The notes beneath the pieces were generated by a model. The model saw only the letters and a program-made list of their open reading frames with translations, had not been told where the DNA came from and did no database searches. Of a DNA stretch of 61,006 nt, positions 44,669 through 54,336 are shown piece after piece (within the stretch, counting starts at the first letter, position 1; each line of letters starts with the position of its first letter). This stretch comes from an uncultured Haliea sp. (GTDB lineage Bacteria > Pseudomonadota > Gammaproteobacteria > Pseudomonadales > Halieaceae), in NCBI GenBank assembly GCA_947258585.1, contig CAMYIZ010000062.1, positions 1-61,006 of the forward strand. Direction: 5' to 3'. The position numbers were made by a program, and so were the translations under genes.

Positions 44669-46111
44669 ATGAAACCAGCCACTTATCCCGACGACCCGGA
44701 GCAGCTCTGGGAGCACTTTTACTGCATCTCCCAGATCCCGCGCCCCTCGAAAGCGGAGGACGCGGTGCGCGACTACGTCATCGCTCAGGCTCGGGCCCAC
44801 GATTGCCGCTGGCAGCTGGACGCCACCGGCAACCTGGTGGTCTATGTGCCGGCTTCGCCGGGACGCGAACACCACGGCACCGTCATCATCCAGAACCACC
44901 TGGATATGGTGACGGTGAAGACCGGTGACAGCCCCCACGATTTTTTCGCCGACCCCCTGACGCTGAAGGTCGAGGACGGCTGGTTGCTGGCGGACCGGAC
45001 CACCCTGGGCGCCGATAACGGCGTGGGCTGTGCGGCCGCACTGGCAGTGATGACCGATACCGACGTCCAGCATCCGCCGCTGGAACTGCTGTTCACTGTG
45101 GATGAGGAAACCGGTCTCGGCGGCGCGCTGGGACTGGATGCCAGCCTGCTCAGCGGCGAGGTGATGCTGAACCTGGACACGGAGGACTGGCAGGAGCTGT
45201 ATATCGGCTGCGCCGGTGGCGGTGGCTGGATCCTGAGCGGGCGCTATCCGCTGCAGGAGCCCAGCGCGGGGCTGTCCTGCTGGAGCCTGGAGCTGAAGGG
45301 ACTCGCGGGCGGTCACTCCGGTATCGAGATCCATCACCAGCTTGGCAATGCGCTCAAGCTGCTGGCCGACGGCCTGGCGGCGGTGGACGGGGTGCAGCTG
45401 GCCGGATTCAGTGCCGGCGTTGCCCACAATGTTATCCCGCGGGAGGGCACGGTCATGTTTGCCTGCTCGCGACCTGAGGCGCAGGCGCTCGAGGAGCGCC
45501 TGCAGTCCCTGGCGGCACGCTGGCGCAGCTACCTGCCGGCGGCGGATCACGCCCTGTCCCTGAGCCTGTCGCCGCTGGCGCCCCTGCCGCTGCTGAGCGC
45601 GGCGGACAGCCAGCGCCTGCTGGCCCTGCTGGCGGCATTCCCGCACGGCGCCCAGGCCTACAGCCTGGCCCAGCCCGCGGACCTGGTCGACCTCAGTATC
45701 AACCTGGCGCGTCTGCAGCTGCGGGAGGGGGCGCTGGAACTGGAGGCGAGCTACCGTTTCTTCAACGCGGGGCAAGCGCTGCCATTGCGCGCCGGGGTAG
45801 AGGGGCTGGCCCGGCTGGCCGGCCTGGACATCCAGCGCATCGACGGTTACCCCGGCTGGCAGCCGGATTTTGCCAGCCCGCTGCTGGCCCGGGGCAAGGC
45901 CCTGCACCAGCGTCTGTTCGGCAGTGAGCCGGCGGTCAAGGCCATTCACGCGGGCCTTGAGTGCGGGATCCTCAAGAGCAAGAAACCGGAGGTGGATATT
46001 CTGTCCTTCGGCCCCACCATACGCGGCGCCCATTCACCCACCGAGCGGCTGCGCATTGATACCGTGCCGCCGTTCTGGCACTACCTGACCGCCCTGCTGG
46101 CGGAACTCTGA
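44669..46111 (+). CDS. pepD: aminoacyl-histidine dipeptidase
   Basis: 480 aa M20-family metallopeptidase. The N-terminal blocks LWEHFYCISQIPRPSKAEDAVRDYV and VIIQNHLDMVTVK (metal ligand His/Asp) and LGADNGVGCAAALAVM, LLFTVDEETGLGGALGLD are those of PepD. The C-terminal region GLECGILKSKKPEVDILSFGPTIRGAHSPTERLRIDTV closes the active site. It cleaves Xaa-His dipeptides and other dipeptides in the cytoplasm. No clear ribosome site; TATAAT lies 7 bases before the ATG. Confidence 0.95.
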   Translation: MKPATYPDDPEQLWEHFYCISQIPRPSKAEDAVRDYVIAQARAHDCRWQLDATGNLVVYVPASPGREHHGTVIIQNHLDMVTVKTGDSPHDFFADPLTLKVEDGWLLADRTTLGADNGVGCAAALAVMTDTDVQHPPLELLFTVDEETGLGGALGLDASLLSGEVMLNLDTEDWQELYIGCAGGGGWILSGRYPLQEPSAGLSCWSLELKGLAGGHSGIEIHHQLGNALKLLADGLAAVDGVQLAGFSAGVAHNVIPREGTVMFACSRPEAQALEERLQSLAARWRSYLPAADHALSLSLSPLAPLPLLSAADSQRLLALLAAFPHGAQAYSLAQPADLVDLSINLARLQLREGALELEASYRFFNAGQALPLRAGVEGLARLAGLDIQRIDGYPGWQPDFASPLLARGKALHQRLFGSEPAVKAIHAGLECGILKSKKPEVDILSFGPTIRGAHSPTERLRIDTVPPFWHYLTALLAEL

Positions 46112-46131
46112 CCCTCCAGGAGGACAACACC

Positions 46132-47328
46132 ATGCTGGAAACACTGCCACAGGTTCCGGAAGATTCCATCCTCGGCCTCGCCGCTGCCTGCCGCGCCGAC
46201 CCGAACCCGAACAAGGTCGATCTTACGCTCGGCGTCTACATGAACGAGGAGGGCCTGTGCCCGGTCTTCGACGCCGTGCGCCTGGCCCAGCGGGCCCTGG
46301 TCGACGAGGAAACGACCAAGGTCTACATGCCCCCGGCCGGTGATCCGGTGTTCAACCTGGGCATGCAGCGGCTGGTGCTGGGGGCGGACAGCCCCGCGCT
46401 GGCAGACGACCGGGTGAGCAGTATCCAGACCCCGGGCGGTTGCGGCGCGCTGCGCATCGGCGCGGAGATCATCAATGCCGCGGCGCCCGGGGCGAGGGTG
46501 TGGGTGTCTGACCCGACCTGGCCGGTGCACATCCCGTTGCTGGGAAGCGTGGGTCTCAAGTTTGAAACCTATCGCTACTACGAGCCGGTCAGCCACGGGG
46601 TCAATTTTGACGCCATGGTGGCTGACCTGAAACGGGCGCGACAGGGCGATGTGGTCCTTCTCCACGGCTGCTGCCACAACCCCTGTGGCGCGGACCTGAC
46701 CCTGGCGCAGTGGGGTGAGATCGCGGACATGGCTGCGCAGCAGGGGTTCCTGCCGTTCGTTGACATTGCCTACCAGGGGCTGGGCGACGGCCTGGAGGAA
46801 GACGCCGCCGGCCTGCGCCTGCTGGTGCAGCGGCTGCCCGAGGTGATCATTGCCGCGTCCTGTTCCAAGAACATGGGCCTGTACCGGGAGCGCACGGGGG
46901 CGACCATATTTGCCTCGGCGAATCCGGCGAGTGCCCTGGCACTGCGCAGCCAGGCCCAGGTCGCGGCGCGGCGGATCTATTCCATGCCTCCGGCCCACGG
47001 CGCGCTGCTGGCGGGGAGAGTGCTGGCGGACGACGGGCTCAACGCCAACTGGCAGGATGAGTTGCAGGCGATGTGCCGGCGCATCAACGGCCTGCGCACC
47101 AGCCTGGTGAGCAAGCTGGAACAGTGTACTGACCGCGATTTCAGCTTCATCGAGCAGGAAAAGGGGATGTTCTCCTTTCTTGGCCTGAGCCCGGAACAGG
47201 CCTTGGCGCTGCGCGCGGAGCACAGCGTGTACATGCTGGATTCTTCCCGCATCAACGTGGCCGGGGTCAATGGCGCCAATCTCGAGTATCTCGCCGAGGC
47301 TGTCGGCAAGGTCTTGTTGAGCCACTGA
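46132..47328 (+). CDS. aromatic/aspartate aminotransferase (TyrB-like)
   Basis: 398 aa PLP enzyme of fold type I, subgroup Ia. The features are DPNPNKVDLTLGVYMNEEGLCPVFDAVR, the PLP-binding ASCSKNMGLYRERTGA (Lys of SCSKN), and GVNGANLEYLAEAVGKVL at the C-terminus. Members transaminate aspartate, tyrosine and phenylalanine. AGGAGG lies 12 bases before the ATG. It follows pepD by 20 bases, an arrangement that would pass peptide-derived amino acids to central metabolism. Confidence 0.92.
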   Translation: MLETLPQVPEDSILGLAAACRADPNPNKVDLTLGVYMNEEGLCPVFDAVRLAQRALVDEETTKVYMPPAGDPVFNLGMQRLVLGADSPALADDRVSSIQTPGGCGALRIGAEIINAAAPGARVWVSDPTWPVHIPLLGSVGLKFETYRYYEPVSHGVNFDAMVADLKRARQGDVVLLHGCCHNPCGADLTLAQWGEIADMAAQQGFLPFVDIAYQGLGDGLEEDAAGLRLLVQRLPEVIIAASCSKNMGLYRERTGATIFASANPASALALRSQAQVAARRIYSMPPAHGALLAGRVLADDGLNANWQDELQAMCRRINGLRTSLVSKLEQCTDRDFSFIEQEKGMFSFLGLSPEQALALRAEHSVYMLDSSRINVAGVNGANLEYLAEAVGKVLLSH

Positions 47329-47342
47329 TGGTGGGGTGCAGG

Positions 47343-47374
47343 CCCGGCCCTGGTGCGTCAGCGAAGGGGCCGGG
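47343..47374. terminator. GC-rich stem-loop after the aromatic aminotransferase gene
   Basis: CCCGGCCC (47343-47350) is exactly complementary to GGGCCGGG (47367-47374) with a 16-base loop, in the 69-base space between convergent genes. There is no T run, so the assignment is weak. Confidence 0.3.
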
Positions 47375-47397
47375 GAGAGGGCCGTTCCCGGTTCAGG

Positions 47398-49293
47398 TCA
47401 GTCCTCCAGCTCGGTCCAGCGCTCGATAGCGGTTTCCAGGGCCGCCTCCACCGCGGCCAGCTCCGCCAGCACCTCGTCCACTTTCTCCCGGTTCTGTTGA
47501 TAGAAGGCGGGATCGGCGGTTTGCGCCTGAAAGGCTGCCTGCTGCTGCTCCAGCGCCTCGATTTTTCCCGGCAGCGCCTCCAGTTCCCGCTGCTCCTTGT
47601 AGGAGAGCTTGCGGCGGCCGGGGGTTGCCGCAGGCTCCGCGGCGACGGGCGCCGGTGGCGGTTCGGTGTTGCTGGCCGGCATCTGCTGGCCGCGGCTGGC
47701 GGGGTCCGACAACCGGCCGCCGCGCGCTTCCCAGTCACTGAAGCCCCCGGCCTGCTCCTCCACGGTGCCGTCGCCGCGCAGGATCAGCAGCTGGGTAACC
47801 ACATGGTCCATGAAGTCGCGGTCGTGGCTGACCAGAATGACCGTGCCGTCAAAGGACAGCAGGATATCCTCCAGCAGCTCCAGGGTTTCCACGTCCAGGT
47901 CGTTGGTGGGCTCGTCCAGCACCAGCAGGTTGGCGGGCTTGCTGAACAGGCGCGCGAGGATGGCGCGATTCTGCTCGCCCCCGGACAGGGCCTTGACCGG
48001 GGTGCGCACCCGCTCCGGGCTGAACAGGAAGTCCCCCAGGTAGGAAATGGCGTGGCGGCGCTTGCCGTTGATTTCGATGAAGTCCTGGCCGCCGCAGATA
48101 TTGTCGATCAGGTTCTGCTCCGGCTCCAACTTGCCCCGCAGCTGGTCCGAGTAGGCGATCTGCAGCTTGGTGCCCAGCTTGATGCTGCCGCTGTCGGGCG
48201 CCAGCTGGCCCAGGATCAGCTTCACCAGAGTGGATTTCCCGGCCCCGTTGGCGCCGACGATACCCACCCGGTCGCCGCGCTGGATGATGGTGGAGAAGTC
48301 GCGAATGACCTCCCGGCCCTCGAAGGCCTTGCTGACGTGCTCCAGTTCCGCCACGATCTTGCCCGAGCGGCTGGCCTCCTCGATGTTGAAATTGGCACTG
48401 CCGACCTTTTCCCGCCGCTGCTGGCGGTCCCGGCGCATGGCCTCCAGCGCCCGCACCCGGCCCTCGTTGCGGGTGCGGCGGGCCTTGATCCCCTGGCGTA
48501 TCCACACCTCTTCCTGGGCCAGCTTCTTGTCGAACAGGGCGTTGGCGCGCTCCTCGGCTTCCAGCTCCTGCTCGCGGTGGTTGAGAAAGCCCTGGTAGCT
48601 GCCCTGCCAGGTGGTCAGGTGGCCGCGATCCAGTTCCGCGATGCTGGTAGCCACGTTCTGCAGGAAGCGGCGGTCGTGGGTGATCAGCACGATCGCGCCG
48701 CGAAACTGCTGCAGCTGGGTTTCCAGCCACTGGATCGCGGGAATGTCGAGGTGGTTGGTGGGCTCGTCCAGCAGCAGGATGTCGGGGTCCGCAACCAGCG
48801 CCTGGGCCAGTGCTACCCGCCGCCGCCAGCCGCCGGAAAGCTCACCCATTTTTGCGTCCTGGGGCAGCTGCAGCTGGGTGATGGTGGTTTCGACCCGCTG
48901 CTGCAGGGCCCAGCCGTCGGCGGCCTCGAGCTGTTGCTGCACCCGCGCCAGGCGGTCGAAGTCGATGTCCGCATCCTGCAGCAGGTGATGGTATTCCGCC
49001 AGCAGCTTGCCGGCCTCCGCCAGGCCCTCGGCGACCACGTCGTAGACGCTGCTGTCGTCGGCATCGGGCAGGGTCTGCTGCAGGCGGGCAATCCGCACCC
49101 CCGGGCGCAACCAGCGCTCACCCGCATCCGGCTGTTGCTCCCCGGCGAGGATTCGCAGCAGCGTGGTCTTGCCGGTGCCATTGCGCCCCAGCAGGCCCCA
49201 GCGTTCGCCGCGGCGGATGGTCAGGTCCACATGGTCGAGCAGCACCTGGGTGCCGTAATGCAGTTGCAGGGATTCGAGGCGGAGCAGGGGCAT
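47398..49293 (-). CDS. uup: ABC-F family ATPase Uup
   Basis: 631 aa, soluble, two ATP-binding cassettes (about residues 1-245 and 310-530) with Walker A GRNGTGKTT and GANGAGKST, and signatures LSGGWRRRVALAQALV and LSGGEQNRAILARL. A charged linker and a C-terminal coiled coil (REKVDEVLAELAAVEAALETAIERWTELE) fit Uup rather than EttA, YheS or YbiT. ABC-F proteins act on ribosomes or branched DNA intermediates. The ATG at 49293 was chosen over an in-frame start 11 codons earlier that has no family counterpart. Confidence 0.93.
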   Translation of the reverse strand: MPLLRLESLQLHYGTQVLLDHVDLTIRRGERWGLLGRNGTGKTTLLRILAGEQQPDAGERWLRPGVRIARLQQTLPDADDSSVYDVVAEGLAEAGKLLAEYHHLLQDADIDFDRLARVQQQLEAADGWALQQRVETTITQLQLPQDAKMGELSGGWRRRVALAQALVADPDILLLDEPTNHLDIPAIQWLETQLQQFRGAIVLITHDRRFLQNVATSIAELDRGHLTTWQGSYQGFLNHREQELEAEERANALFDKKLAQEEVWIRQGIKARRTRNEGRVRALEAMRRDRQQRREKVGSANFNIEEASRSGKIVAELEHVSKAFEGREVIRDFSTIIQRGDRVGIVGANGAGKSTLVKLILGQLAPDSGSIKLGTKLQIAYSDQLRGKLEPEQNLIDNICGGQDFIEINGKRRHAISYLGDFLFSPERVRTPVKALSGGEQNRAILARLFSKPANLLVLDEPTNDLDVETLELLEDILLSFDGTVILVSHDRDFMDHVVTQLLILRGDGTVEEQAGGFSDWEARGGRLSDPASRGQQMPASNTEPPPAPVAAEPAATPGRRKLSYKEQRELEALPGKIEALEQQQAAFQAQTADPAFYQQNREKVDEVLAELAAVEAALETAIERWTELED

Positions 49294-49344
49294 GGAATGA
49301 CTTCGGAGGGGATTCAGGGCGCGCATTGTAGCAAACTTCGATTG

Positions 49345-50256
49345 CTAGTATGCGGGATCGGATTCCCGATTTTTGTAGTGCGCGCCGAGAATGGCGACCA
49401 GCGCCCTGGCCGGTCCCGACAGCGGGTAGCGGCGCCGGGTGACAATCCCGACCCGGCGCTCGATGACCGGCGTCAGTAGCGGGCGGGACTGCACCCCCAG
49501 TTCGCGCAGCTGTTGCGTGCACAGGGTCGGTACAGCGCTGACACCCAGGCCCGCCGCCACCATGCGGGCGATGGTGACAAGGTGGTTGGCTTCCACTTCG
49601 ATCCGCAGGGTAGTGCCGCTGGTTGCCAGTGATTGCTCGAGCAGACTGCGGATACTGGATGGCTGTTGCAGGGCGATGAATGGCTGGTCAGCCAGTGCAC
49701 TCCAGGGTAACTGCCGCTGCGCCAACAGCGGGTGGCCGGTGGGCAGCGCCGCCACGAAACGGTCGCTGAACAGCGGGGTAAACTGCAGGTCATCGGCGGT
49801 CCCGGGGTCGAAGGAGATCCCGGCCTCGACCCGGCCACTGCGCACCATGGCCACCACATCCTCCGCTATCACATCGTGTACCGTGATATTGATTTCCGGG
49901 TGGCGCTGACGGAACTGCTGCAGCAGCGCTGGCAGCTCGGTGCTGGCGAAGGAGGGCATGGCGGCGACCGCCAGTCTGCCGCGGCGCAGGGCGAAGCTGT
50001 CGTGCAGATCGTCGAGCGCTGCTCCCCAGTCCGCCAGCAGGCGCTGGGCGACAGGCAGGAATTGGCTGCCTTCCGGCGTCAGTGCCAGGGTGCGGGTGGT
50101 GCGGGCGAGCAGACGGCCCCCCACGGCCTCCTCCAGATTGCGAATGGTCACGCTGAGCGCGGGCTGGGACAGGTTCAGCACGCCGCAGGCTTCGGCAAAG
50201 CTGCGGCTGCGCGCCACGGCGACAAAGGCCCGGAGTTGCTTGACGGTGATGTCCAT
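49345..50256 (-). CDS. LysR-type transcriptional regulator
   Basis: 303 aa. N-terminal HTH (MDITVKQLRAFVAVARSRSFAEACGVLNLSQPALSVTIRNLEEAVGGRLLAR) and a periplasmic-binding-like effector domain follow the standard layout. It lies divergent to scoAB across 153 bases that are AT-rich near its start and contain a 19-bp perfect palindrome. The usual inference is control of scoAB, with an acyl-CoA or keto acid inducer; not shown. The start at MDITVKQLR was preferred over a GTG four codons upstream. Confidence 0.93.
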   Translation of the reverse strand: MDITVKQLRAFVAVARSRSFAEACGVLNLSQPALSVTIRNLEEAVGGRLLARTTRTLALTPEGSQFLPVAQRLLADWGAALDDLHDSFALRRGRLAVAAMPSFASTELPALLQQFRQRHPEINITVHDVIAEDVVAMVRSGRVEAGISFDPGTADDLQFTPLFSDRFVAALPTGHPLLAQRQLPWSALADQPFIALQQPSSIRSLLEQSLATSGTTLRIEVEANHLVTIARMVAAGLGVSAVPTLCTQQLRELGVQSRPLLTPVIERRVGIVTRRRYPLSGPARALVAILGAHYKNRESDPAY

Positions 50257-50307
50257 GGAGGATTCCACGAATGATTAATAAAGATAATAGAATAATTTGT
50301 AAAATAA

Positions 50308-50326
50308 TTATATTTGATAAATATAA
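50308..50326. promoter_or_regulatory. 19-bp perfect palindrome between lysR and scoA, candidate LysR site
   Basis: TTATATTTGATAAATATAA has two 8-base arms around GAT and contains a T-N11-A pattern as expected of LysR-type operators. The bases 50275-50330 are far richer in A and T than the genes around. About 84 bases before the scoA ATG. Confidence 0.6.
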
Positions 50327-50409
50327 CGCGCTATAGGAAGCTGGCGCTCACATTGTCGGCCACACTGGCAGTGGCATGGGCAACGGCAGCTGACAAGAGA
50401 GGAATCACG

Positions 50410-51111
50410 ATGGCTGGATTCGACAAGGTGGTGGGTAGTTACGCAGAGGCGATGGCTGGCCTGGAAGACGGAATGACGGTAATCGCCGGTGGTTTCGGGC
50501 TCTGCGGCATCCCGGAAAACCTGATTGCCGAGATCAAGCGCAAGGGTACCCGCGACCTCACTTTCGTCTCCAACAACTGCGGCGTCGATGGCTTCGGGCT
50601 GGGGATCCTGCTGGAGGACCGGCAGATTCGCAAGATGGTGTCGTCCTACGTCGGGGAGAACAAGCTGTTCATGGAGCAGCTGCTGGCGGGTGAGCTGGAG
50701 GTGGAGCTGACGCCCCAGGGTACCCTGGCGGAAAAAATGCGCGCGGGAGGTGCCGGCATCCCGGCGTTCTTCACTGCCACTGGCTACGGTACCCCGGTGG
50801 GCGAGGGCAAGGAGGTACGCGAGTTCAACGGCCGCCACTATATTCTGGAGGAGTCCGTCGTCGGCGATTTCGCGATCGTCAAGGCCTGGAAAGGCGACCG
50901 CTACGGCAACCTGGTCTACCGTCACACGGCCATGAACTTCAATCCGGAAGCGGCTACCGCAGGCCGGATCACTGTCGCTGAAGTGGAGGAACTGGTGGAG
51001 CCCGGTGAACTGGAGCCCAGCCAGATCCATACCCCCGGAATCTACGTCAACCGCCTGATCCAGGGCAGCTTCGAGAAACGCATTGAACAGCGCACCGTGC
51101 GCGCAGGCTGA
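50410..51111 (+). CDS. scoA: 3-oxoacid CoA-transferase subunit A
   Basis: 233 aa. The glycine-rich [19 protein letters not shown] and [32 protein letters not shown] stretches identify the alpha subunit of succinyl-CoA:3-ketoacid CoA-transferase. The enzyme activates acetoacetate for use as carbon source, or runs the reverse. AGAGGAATCACG precedes the ATG; the longer in-frame frame upstream has a hydrophobic lead but no counterpart in the family. Followed by scoB after 13 bases. Confidence 0.95.
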   Translation: MAGFDKVVGSYAEAMAGLEDGMTVIAGGFGLCGIPENLIAEIKRKGTRDLTFVSNNCGVDGFGLGILLEDRQIRKMVSSYVGENKLFMEQLLAGELEVELTPQGTLAEKMRAGGAGIPAFFTATGYGTPVGEGKEVREFNGRHYILEESVVGDFAIVKAWKGDRYGNLVYRHTAMNFNPEAATAGRITVAEVEELVEPGELEPSQIHTPGIYVNRLIQGSFEKRIEQRTVRAG

Positions 51112-51124
51112 GGGAGCACAGCAC

Positions 51125-51781
51125 ATGGCATTATCCCGCGAACAAATGGCGCAGCGCGTCGCCCGCGAGCTGCAGGACGGCTTTTACGTCAATCTCGGTA
51201 TCGGTATTCCCACCCTGGTGGCGAACTATGTCCCGCCGGGTATCGAGGTGATGCTGCAATCGGAAAATGGCCTGCTGGGCATGGGCCCGTTTCCCACCGA
51301 GGCGGAGCTCGACCCGGACATGATCAACGCCGGCAAGCAGACGGTGACCGCGATCAGCGGGGCCTCCATTTTTTCCTCCGCCGAGTCCTTCGCGATGATT
51401 CGCGGGGGGCACGTGGACCTGACGGTACTGGGCGCCTTCGAGGTGGATGTGGAGGGCAATATCGCTTCCTACATGGTGCCCGGCAAACTGGTCAAGGGCA
51501 TGGGGGGCGCGATGGATCTGGTGGCCGGCGCCGACAATATCATTGTCACCATGACCCACGCCTCCAAGCACGGCGAATCCAAGCTGCTGGAGCGGTGCAC
51601 GCTGCCGCTGACCGGTGTGGCGTGTATCAAGCGGGTGGTGACCGACCTCGCCTACCTGGAGATTGCCGACGGCAGGTTCTGGCTGCGGGAGCGGGCTCCC
51701 GGGGTGAGCGTGGACGACATCGTTCGCCTGACAGCCGGGGAGCTGGTGGTGCCCGAGACAGTGCCGGAAATGACCTTCTAG
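51125..51781 (+). CDS. scoB: 3-oxoacid CoA-transferase subunit B
   Basis: 218 aa. The catalytic glutamate is in QSENGLLGMGPFPTEAELDPDMINAGKQTVT, near the N-terminus, as in all beta subunits; MVPGKLVKGMGGAMDLV and HASKHGESKLLERCTLPLTG are also diagnostic. Pairs with ScoA. GGGAG lies about 10 bases before the ATG. The 109 bases after it hold nothing recognisable before ctaA. Confidence 0.95.
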   Translation: MALSREQMAQRVARELQDGFYVNLGIGIPTLVANYVPPGIEVMLQSENGLLGMGPFPTEAELDPDMINAGKQTVTAISGASIFSSAESFAMIRGGHVDLTVLGAFEVDVEGNIASYMVPGKLVKGMGGAMDLVAGADNIIVTMTHASKHGESKLLERCTLPLTGVACIKRVVTDLAYLEIADGRFWLRERAPGVSVDDIVRLTAGELVVPETVPEMTF

Positions 51782-51890
51782 CCCGGGTGTTGGCAGGTTG
51801 GGGCCAGCTTCCGCCCGCTGATATCCGCCACCCGGCGCCCATTTCGGTTATCATTGCCGCCCTCTGGATACTGCGGGCCGAGGCAACGCG

Positions 51891-52937
51891 ATGGTGCTTT
51901 TCCGACAAGCTGACTACGACCGCCAGATCGCCGCCTGGCTGATACTCTGCGCGGCGGTGATTTTTGGCATGATCCTGCTCGGCGGGGTGACCCGCCTGAC
52001 CAACTCCGGGCTGTCCATCACCGAATGGCAGCCCATCATGGGCATTGTTCCGCCCCTGTCCGACGCCGCCTGGCAGGAAGCGCTGGACAAGTACCGGCAG
52101 TCCCCCGAGTACCTGCAAATCAACCGCGGCATGTCCATGGACGCCTTCAAGGTGATCTTCATGTACGAGTACCTGCACCGGGTGCTGGGTCGCGTGATCG
52201 GCGTGCTGTTCTTTTTCCCCATGATCTACTTCGCCCTGCGCGGGCGGGTCCGGGCGGGCATGATGCCCAAGCTCTGGGGGCTGTTCATCCTCGGTGGCTG
52301 CCAGGGCTTTCTCGGCTGGTTCATGGTGAAAAGCGGGCTGGTGGATGTGCCCCATGTCAGCCAGTACCGGCTGACGGCGCACCTGGGGCTGGCGGTCATC
52401 ATCTATGCCTGCATGCTGTGGTTGATCTTCGATCTGCTCTCGGGGCGTCACCCGCGTGGCGCGGTGGCGCATCCGCTGGCTCGCTGGGGACTGGTTCTGG
52501 TGGGGCTGGTGTTCCTGATGATTCTGTCGGGCGGGCTGGTGGCGGGTACCAAGGCGGGCTTTGCCTACAGCACCTGGCCCCTGATGGGTACCAGTTTTAT
52601 CCCGCCCGGGCTGTATTCCGGTGAGCCGGCGTGGCTGGATGCATTCGAGGACATCACCGCGATCCAGTTCAACCACCGGATCTTCGCCTACGTTCTCTTT
52701 GGCCTCTTGCATGTTTTTGCCTTTCGCCTCTGGCGCACGGGTCTCGGGCGCCGCGCCCGGGTGGCGACGGTATTGCTGCTGCTGACCCTGTGGGCCCAGG
52801 TGATTCTCGGTATCAGCACACTGTTGCTGCACGTTCCGGTCAGCCTGGCGGCGGCGCACCAGGGCGGCGCGGTGCTGCTGTTGTCTGCCATGCTCTATGC
52901 GGCACATGTTTTGCGGAGGGGGAAAGCGCATGTATGA
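51891..52937 (+). CDS. ctaA: heme A synthase
   Basis: 348 aa with eight membrane segments. CtaA/Cox15 oxidises heme O to heme A for aa3 cytochrome oxidase. The features are [21 protein letters not shown], the conserved histidines in [16 protein letters not shown] and [15 protein letters not shown], and [12 protein letters not shown] and [11 protein letters not shown] toward the end. In many relatives it sits in the cox cluster; here it is alone with kbl, with which it overlaps by 8 bases. Confidence 0.94.
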   Translation: MVLFRQADYDRQIAAWLILCAAVIFGMILLGGVTRLTNSGLSITEWQPIMGIVPPLSDAAWQEALDKYRQSPEYLQINRGMSMDAFKVIFMYEYLHRVLGRVIGVLFFFPMIYFALRGRVRAGMMPKLWGLFILGGCQGFLGWFMVKSGLVDVPHVSQYRLTAHLGLAVIIYACMLWLIFDLLSGRHPRGAVAHPLARWGLVLVGLVFLMILSGGLVAGTKAGFAYSTWPLMGTSFIPPGLYSGEPAWLDAFEDITAIQFNHRIFAYVLFGLLHVFAFRLWRTGLGRRARVATVLLLLTLWAQVILGISTLLLHVPVSLAAAHQGGAVLLLSAMLYAAHVLRRGKAHV

Positions 52938-54117
52938 ACGATTCCAGGAACATCTGGCGGGCCAGCTGGCGGAGATCGAATCTGCCGGGCTGTACAAACG
53001 CGAGCGCCTGATTACCACTCCCCAGGGCGCGCATGTCGGTGTGCGAGAAGGGGAGGTTCTGAACCTCTGCGCCAACAACTACCTCGGTCTGGCCCAGCAT
53101 CCCGAGGTCAATGCGGCGGCGGCGGAGGGCCTGCATGACTGGGGTTATGGCATGGCATCGGTGCGTTTCATCTGCGGCACCCAGACCCTGCACAAGGAGC
53201 TGGAGTCCAGGCTGTCCGCCTTCCTGGGTACCGAGGACACGATTCTCTACCCCTCCTGTTTCGATGCCAACGGCGGCCTGTTTGAAACCCTGCTGGGAGA
53301 GCAGGATGCGGTTATTTCCGATGAACTCAACCACGCCAGCATCATCGACGGTATTCGCCTGTGCAAGGCAAAGCGCTTTCGCTATCGCAACAGTGACATG
53401 GCCGACCTGGAGGCCCAGCTGCAGGCAGCGGACGCCGCCGGAGCCCGCTTCAAGCTGATCACGACCGACGGCGTGTTTTCGATGGACGGGTTCATCGCCC
53501 GCCTGGACGAGATCTGCGACCTGGCGCAGCGTTACGATGCCCTGGTGCATTTCGATGACTGCCACGCCACGGGATTCGTCGGCAGCGGCGGTCGAGGCAC
53601 TCATGAGCTGCGCGGCTGCATGGACCGGGTCGACATCATCACCGGCACCCTGGGCAAGGCGCTTGGCGGCGCCAGTGGCGGCTACACCGCGGCGCGACAG
53701 GAAATTGTTGACCTGCTGCGACAGCGCTCACGTCCCTACCTGTTTTCCAACACCGTGGCCCCGCCGGTGGTGGCGGGCGCGATCAGGGCCGTGGAGCTGG
53801 TACAGACAGCGCCGGAACTGCGCGAGCGCCTGGAGCTGAACACCGGCCGGTTCCGGGCCGGCCTTGAGGAACTGGGCTTCGAACTGCTACCGGGAGAGCA
53901 CCCGATCGTTCCGGTCATGCTCCACGATGCGAATCTGGCGGGCCGGTTTGCCGAAGCCCTGTTGACGTACGGGGTCTATGCGGTGGCGTTTTCCTTCCCG
54001 GTGGTGCCCCGGGGCAGGGCGCGGATTCGCACCCAGATGTCCGCGGCCCTGACGGACACGGATATCGGCGTTGCGCTGGAGGCCTTCAGGCGCGCCAAGG
54101 CCGAGGTGGGCTGCTAG
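52930..54117 (+). CDS. kbl: glycine C-acetyltransferase (2-amino-3-ketobutyrate CoA ligase)
   Basis: 395 aa PLP enzyme of the alpha-oxoamine synthase family. It follows E. coli Kbl closely: [49 protein letters not shown] and [17 protein letters not shown], where the Lys binds PLP. It cleaves 2-amino-3-ketobutyrate with CoA to glycine and acetyl-CoA in threonine breakdown; the usual partner tdh is not adjacent. The homologous 5-aminolevulinate synthase was considered because ctaA adjoins, but the sequence favours Kbl. The start at MYERFQEHL matches family N-termini and overlaps the ctaA end. Confidence 0.93.
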   Translation: MYERFQEHLAGQLAEIESAGLYKRERLITTPQGAHVGVREGEVLNLCANNYLGLAQHPEVNAAAAEGLHDWGYGMASVRFICGTQTLHKELESRLSAFLGTEDTILYPSCFDANGGLFETLLGEQDAVISDELNHASIIDGIRLCKAKRFRYRNSDMADLEAQLQAADAAGARFKLITTDGVFSMDGFIARLDEICDLAQRYDALVHFDDCHATGFVGSGGRGTHELRGCMDRVDIITGTLGKALGGASGGYTAARQEIVDLLRQRSRPYLFSNTVAPPVVAGAIRAVELVQTAPELRERLELNTGRFRAGLEELGFELLPGEHPIVPVMLHDANLAGRFAEALLTYGVYAVAFSFPVVPRGRARIRTQMSAALTDTDIGVALEAFRRAKAEVGC

Positions 54118-54336
54118 CTACCAGAACTTGGGCGTTTTATCGTCCCCGCGCCGCCCCTCTTCCTGGCGGCGGTCCTCCTTGTCGAACTCGAAGCGGACTT
54201 CCTCCCGACGGTCCTGGGAGCGGCGCCGGTTGCCCTTGCGGCGTTCCACGCCTGTGTAGCGCTTGTCACCCTGCTTGTCCTTGCTCGCGGGGGCTGCGGG
54301 ATCGTGCGCTTCGAAAACGGAATATTTATCTGCCAT
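54118..54336 (-). CDS. small highly charged protein, unknown function
   Basis: 72 aa with no hydrophobic core: KYSVFEAHDPAAPASKDKQG then GVERRKGNRRRSQDRREEVR and KEDRRQEEGRRGDDKTPKFW. It is rich in Arg, Glu and Asp and is probably disordered. GGGAGG lies about 8 bases before the ATG, and a longer in-frame start is not supported. Its stop abuts the kbl stop (zero gap, convergent), and it diverges from the Lap locus across 244 bases that hold no other gene. No known family is assigned; RRxxxDRREEVRF patterns recur in short gammaproteobacterial hypotheticals. Confidence 0.65.
   Translation of the reverse strand: MADKYSVFEAHDPAAPASKDKQGDKRYTGVERRKGNRRRSQDRREEVRFEFDKEDRRQEEGRRGDDKTPKFW

Noticed and set aside
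52930-54117. kbl as 5-aminolevulinate synthase
   Set aside because: It lies next to ctaA, but the residue blocks match glycine C-acetyltransferase closely, and gammaproteobacteria normally make 5-aminolevulinate from glutamyl-tRNA.
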